Source of the DNA: Bacteroidota bacterium
GTDB lineage: Bacteria > Bacteroidota > Bacteroidia > Flavobacteriales_F > PHOS-HE28
Reading direction: 5' to 3'
Assembly (NCBI GenBank): GCA_963169595.1
Contig: CAUJFM010000148.1
Location: forward strand, 1-7,458
DNA length: 7,458 nucleotides
Part shown: piece by piece, positions 6,102 through 7,458 of the stretch
Layout: every line of letters begins with the position of its first letter
How positions within the stretch are numbered: position 1 is the stretch's first letter
Position numbers and translations under genes: made by a program
Notes under the pieces: generated by a model
What the model was told of the DNA's origin: nothing
Database searches by the model: none
The model's input: the letters and a program-made list of their open reading frames with translations, nothing else

Positions 6102-6146
6102 GTGAAAATACGACAGCCTCAAGCTACTGGCATAGAGGCGGGTTCG

Positions 6147-6578
6147 TCAGCTGCTCTCCTTGGGTGATGCCCCGCCACAGTTAGTGCTTGCCACCACCGC
6201 GACGGGGCTTGTTCGTTTTCGCCGAGCCAGGGCCTCGAACTCCTCGCGTGCGGCAATGCGAGCAGCTTCACGCGCCGCTTCGATGATATCCTCTTTCGAC
6301 TGGCCGTAGGCGGCTCCGGGTTCGGCGGCAACAGGCATGGCAGTCCCAGACGCCGGAAGTTGCGGCAGGCCCTGTCCGGTGATCAACCAGTGCAGGTTGA
6401 CAGATGCAAATGATCTTGCAATGTCCTCCAGCATCCCAAAGCTCGGGAGGCTTTCTCCGGACATAACCTTCCTCACCCGCTCTGAGCGTTCATACCCAAG
6501 GGCTTCAGCCAGTTTGGCGACGTTGGGTATCCCGTGGAGGCGCATGATTTCCCCCAGGCGGTGTGGAAAACTATCCAT
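6147..6578 (-). CDS. phage repressor, XRE-family HTH (immunity repressor)
   Basis: The protein has 143 residues. An XRE-type HTH fills about residues 5-58 (NVAKLAEALGYERSERVRKV, then SGESLPSFGMLEDIARSF), ending in SVNLHWLITGQGLP at 59-72, a signature of phage-type repressors in Bacteroidota. A low-complexity linker follows, then an Ala/Glu/Arg-rich helix at about 93-120 (IIEAAREAARIAAREEFEAL), likely a coiled coil for dimerisation. There is no LexA-type self-cleavage domain, so induction must work another way. It is divergent from the ner-like gene with a 50-nt gap. Operator-like sites lie over its own start codon and inside codons 54-59, so it probably controls itself and the transposition operon. 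It corresponds in position and role to Mu c. Confidence 0.85.
   Translation of the reverse strand: MDSFPHRLGEIMRLHGIPNVAKLAEALGYERSERVRKVMSGESLPSFGMLEDIARSFASVNLHWLITGQGLPQLPASGTAMPVAAEPGAAYGQSKEDIIEAAREAARIAAREEFEALARRKRTSPVAVVASTNCGGASPKESS
6404..6419. promoter_or_regulatory. operator-like site inside the repressor gene (O3)
   Basis: ATGCAAATGATCTTGC matches the site at the repressor start (6577-6592) in 15 of 16 bases. It contains a perfect TGCAA-N6-TTGCA dyad, including the base after it (6405-6420). It falls within codons 54-59 of the repressor. Its spacer contains GATC, absent from the other copy. The similarity is too long to be coincidental; an auxiliary repressor site is the simplest reading. 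Confidence 0.6.
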
Positions 6579-6592
6579 GCAAATGTTCTTGC
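6577..6592. promoter_or_regulatory. operator-like site over the repressor start codon (O1)
   Basis: ATGCAAATGTTCTTGC has a GCAA-N6-TTGC dyad at 6579-6592. It abuts the repressor start codon (6576-6578) and its right half contains the TTG of the rightward promoter. Protein bound here could block both repressor expression and the ner-like promoter. Confidence 0.6.
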
Positions 6593-6620
6593 TAGTCGTG
6601 CAACTATGATTGTACGTTTG
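6589..6620 (+). promoter_or_regulatory. Bacteroidota-type promoter for the ner-like/transposase operon
   Basis: TTG at 6589-6591 and an exact TAnnTTTG (TACGTTTG) at 6613-6620 are separated by 21 nt, within the range for Bacteroidota primary sigma promoters. It is the only exact TAnnTTTG I found upstream of a gene in the window. Transcription should start at about 6625-6629, essentially at the ATG at 6629, so the ner-like mRNA may be leaderless. Confidence 0.7.
6597..6616. promoter_or_regulatory. operator-like site overlapping the -7 element (O2)
   Basis: CGTGCAA at 6597-6603 and TTGTACG at 6610-6616 form a 7-bp dyad with one mismatch and a 6-nt spacer, the same GCAA-N6-TTGY design as the other two sites. 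Its centre is 21 bp, two helical turns, from that of O1. Its right half overlaps the TAnnTTTG promoter element. It may be bound by the repressor, the ner-like protein or both. Confidence 0.6.
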
Positions 6621-6628
6621 TCCCCGTT

Positions 6629-6877
6629 ATGAATGACAATGTAAAAACCCGGAGCATTCACGAGCTAACGCCTGTCGCAAAGGCCAGGATCGTTCGGCAG
6701 CTGCGGAAGGGAGACCGACCGTTCATCGCGGAGGTTGTCGGCACATCTGCCGACTATGTGAAGAAGGTGCTCACTGAGAAGCGCGCGGACAAGTCCGTGC
6801 TGGCCCGCCGCATCTGGATGGCCGCCAACAGGCTCACCCTGGACCGTAACCGCCTCAAAGGAGAAATGGGCTCATGA
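6629..6877 (+). CDS. ner-like small HTH regulator
   Basis: The protein has 82 residues: a short N-terminal arm, PVAKARIVRQLRKGDRPFIA at 15-34, an HTH-like segment at about 28-52 (AEVVGTSADYVKKVLTEKR), and a basic C-terminal helix (AANRLTLDRNRLKG). Small HTH proteins in this position, divergent from the repressor and just before the transposase, correspond to Mu Ner, which shuts down early transcription. Homologues of this type occur in Bacteroidota phages and mobile elements. The start is the first ATG after the promoter; there is no room for a Shine-Dalgarno sequence. The stop overlaps the transposase start (ATGA), so the two are coupled. Confidence 0.72.
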   Translation: MNDNVKTRSIHELTPVAKARIVRQLRKGDRPFIAEVVGTSADYVKKVLTEKRADKSVLARRIWMAANRLTLDRNRLKGEMGS

Positions 6878-7458
6878 TCATCAGAGACGGAAAATACCTC
6901 CTTGAGCACGCCGACCTGGTCAATCCCGGCTGCATCTCAAAGCCAGCCTTCGACAAGGCTGTTCAGGCCGGTCGCATCAAGGTTGTGCAGAAGGGCGGAG
7001 GTGGGCACCCGGCCCTTATTGACTGGGAGAGCCTTCCGCAGCAGTTGCAGGAGCTAGTCCGAACTCATATGGGGGGATCACCCGAGCAGCTTATGGCGGC
7101 TCAAGTATTGGAGAGGTACCTGGAGCTGGACCCCAAGGACGAGGCCCACCTTGCCGAGTTCCGCGCCGCGAATGGCCTGGGCCTTTCGGCACAGAGCCGC
7201 GCCGAGCTGTTGCTGGCCTCCCGCATCATGGCCATGTTGGCCACCGTGGATGCGGTGCACAAGGAGGGAGGCAGCGCAGCGGTGAAGATGCACTACGGCA
7301 TGAGCGTGATGCAGCTGAAGGCGCTGGTGCTCGACTTCGTGAAGCTGAACAAGGCCAAGCTGCCCAGCAAGTTCCCCACCAGCTTCGCCCGCCTGGAGGC
7401 GCGCAAGCGTGCCTACCTGCAGGCCAGAGCGGCAGGCATGGCAGGGGCGAGCACGTTG
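6874..7458 (+). CDS. Mu-like transposase, N-terminal part (cut by window end)
   Basis: An open frame of 195 codons runs from the ATG overlapping the ner-like stop to the last base. The N-terminus (MIIRDGKYLLEHADLV) leads into a DNA-binding-like segment, CISKPAFDKAVQAGRIKVVQ, then a glycine-rich turn and PALIDWESLP at 46-55. This pattern is typical of the N-terminal end-binding domain of transposases of Bacteroidota Mu-like phages. Further helical regions follow (RAELLLASRIMAMLATVDAV and KLPSKFPTSFARLEARKRAY). The catalytic DDE domain and any target-capture ATPase gene would lie beyond the window, so the family call rests on the N-terminus and the repressor/ner/transposase order. A KilA-N-like or other DNA-binding early protein is the main alternative. 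Confidence 0.7.
   Translation, partial: MIIRDGKYLLEHADLVNPGCISKPAFDKAVQAGRIKVVQKGGGGHPALIDWESLPQQLQELVRTHMGGSPEQLMAAQVLERYLELDPKDEAHLAEFRAANGLGLSAQSRAELLLASRIMAMLATVDAVHKEGGSAAVKMHYGMSVMQLKALVLDFVKLNKAKLPSKFPTSFARLEARKRAYLQARAAGMAGASTL

Larger units (their letters stand above)
5692..6115 (-). repeat. three copies of a short T-rich direct repeat, consensus TGTCGTWTTTTCMC on the minus strand
   Basis: On the plus strand the copies read GGGAAAAAGGACA (5692-5704), GGGAAAAACGACA (5951-5963) and GTGAAAATACGACA (6102-6115). All have the same orientation; the third has one extra base. The first lies inside a 7-bp inverted repeat (5682-5688/5706-5712) and the third adjoins a 9-bp inverted repeat (6074-6101). 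The TGTCGT-T-run form resembles terminal sequences of elements with Mu/Tn5053-type DDE transposases, so transposase-binding end sites are one reading; regulator sites are another. Confidence 0.45.
5525..6146. other. gene-poor stretch between moron and immunity region
   Basis: These 620 bases contain no confident gene. They hold three tiny ORFs of 27, 57 and 38 codons (listed separately), three short T-rich direct repeats, an 8-bp palindrome GAGGCCTC at 5938-5945 and a 9-bp inverted repeat at 6074-6101. No tRNA, CRISPR or insertion sequence is visible. In a Mu-like element this position, beyond the repressor, is where the left-end transposase sites would be expected. Confidence 0.6.

Noticed and set aside
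5904..6167. 87-codon plus-strand frame beginning MDVVYHRGRSS
   Set aside because: Its composition is low-complexity Pro/Gln/Thr/Arg with no fold pattern. It overlaps the repressor's 3' end and the repeats, and has no promoter or ribosome site. Most likely a chance open frame in GC-rich DNA.
6147..6230. Inverted GCCCCG/CGGGGC near the end of the repressor gene as a terminator
   Set aside because: The arms are about 40 bases apart within coding sequence and no T-run follows, so it is unlikely to terminate transcription.

Overview
The window reads as part of a transposable (Mu-like) phage or prophage, most likely from a GC-rich member of the Bacteroidota. Three things point there: a tail-protein gene and a LamG-type lectin gene of a style seen in Bacteroidota phages; an exact TAnnTTTG promoter element with an upstream TTG, and mostly no Shine-Dalgarno sequences; and a repressor / small ner-like regulator / transposase N-terminus order as at the left end of Mu. 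The host assignment is inference from family resemblance and promoter type; no ribosomal or host marker gene is present.

Layout, left to right. (1) 1-2716, plus strand: the end of a late structural operon with ATGA overlaps or 3-nt gaps: a gene tail, a 561-aa tail protein, a 256-aa LamG protein and a 76-aa unknown. (2) 2718-4681, minus strand: a converging accessory operon that reads, in its own direction, as a small basic protein, a D12-class DNA adenine methyltransferase, a possible 32-aa peptide, an ECF-like sigma factor, a 29-aa hydrophobic peptide and a 62-aa HTH protein. It meets the tail operon with a 1-nt gap. (3) 4815-5474, plus strand: a lone membrane-anchored OB-fold (tRNA_anti-like) protein followed by a strong symmetrical terminator. 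(4) 5525-6146: a stretch without a confident gene, holding tiny ORFs, short T-rich repeats and inverted repeats. (5) 6147-7458: the lysogeny switch (repressor leftward, ner-like gene rightward) and the first 195 codons of a transposase, cut by the window end.

The tail genes build the particle, and the sigma factor could direct late or accessory transcription. The methylase may mark phage DNA. The repressor and ner-like protein compete over a compact divergent control region that governs the transposase operon. That control region is the best structured non-coding signal here: two operator-like GCAA-N6-TTGY sites lie 21 bp apart over the only exact Bacteroidota-type promoter I found. A third site, identical to one of them in 15 of 16 bases, sits inside the repressor gene. 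The adjacency of tail/accessory genes to immunity/transposition genes is unexpected for a linear Mu-type genome, where these lie at opposite ends. It suggests tandem elements, a circularly joined assembly or a rearranged genome.
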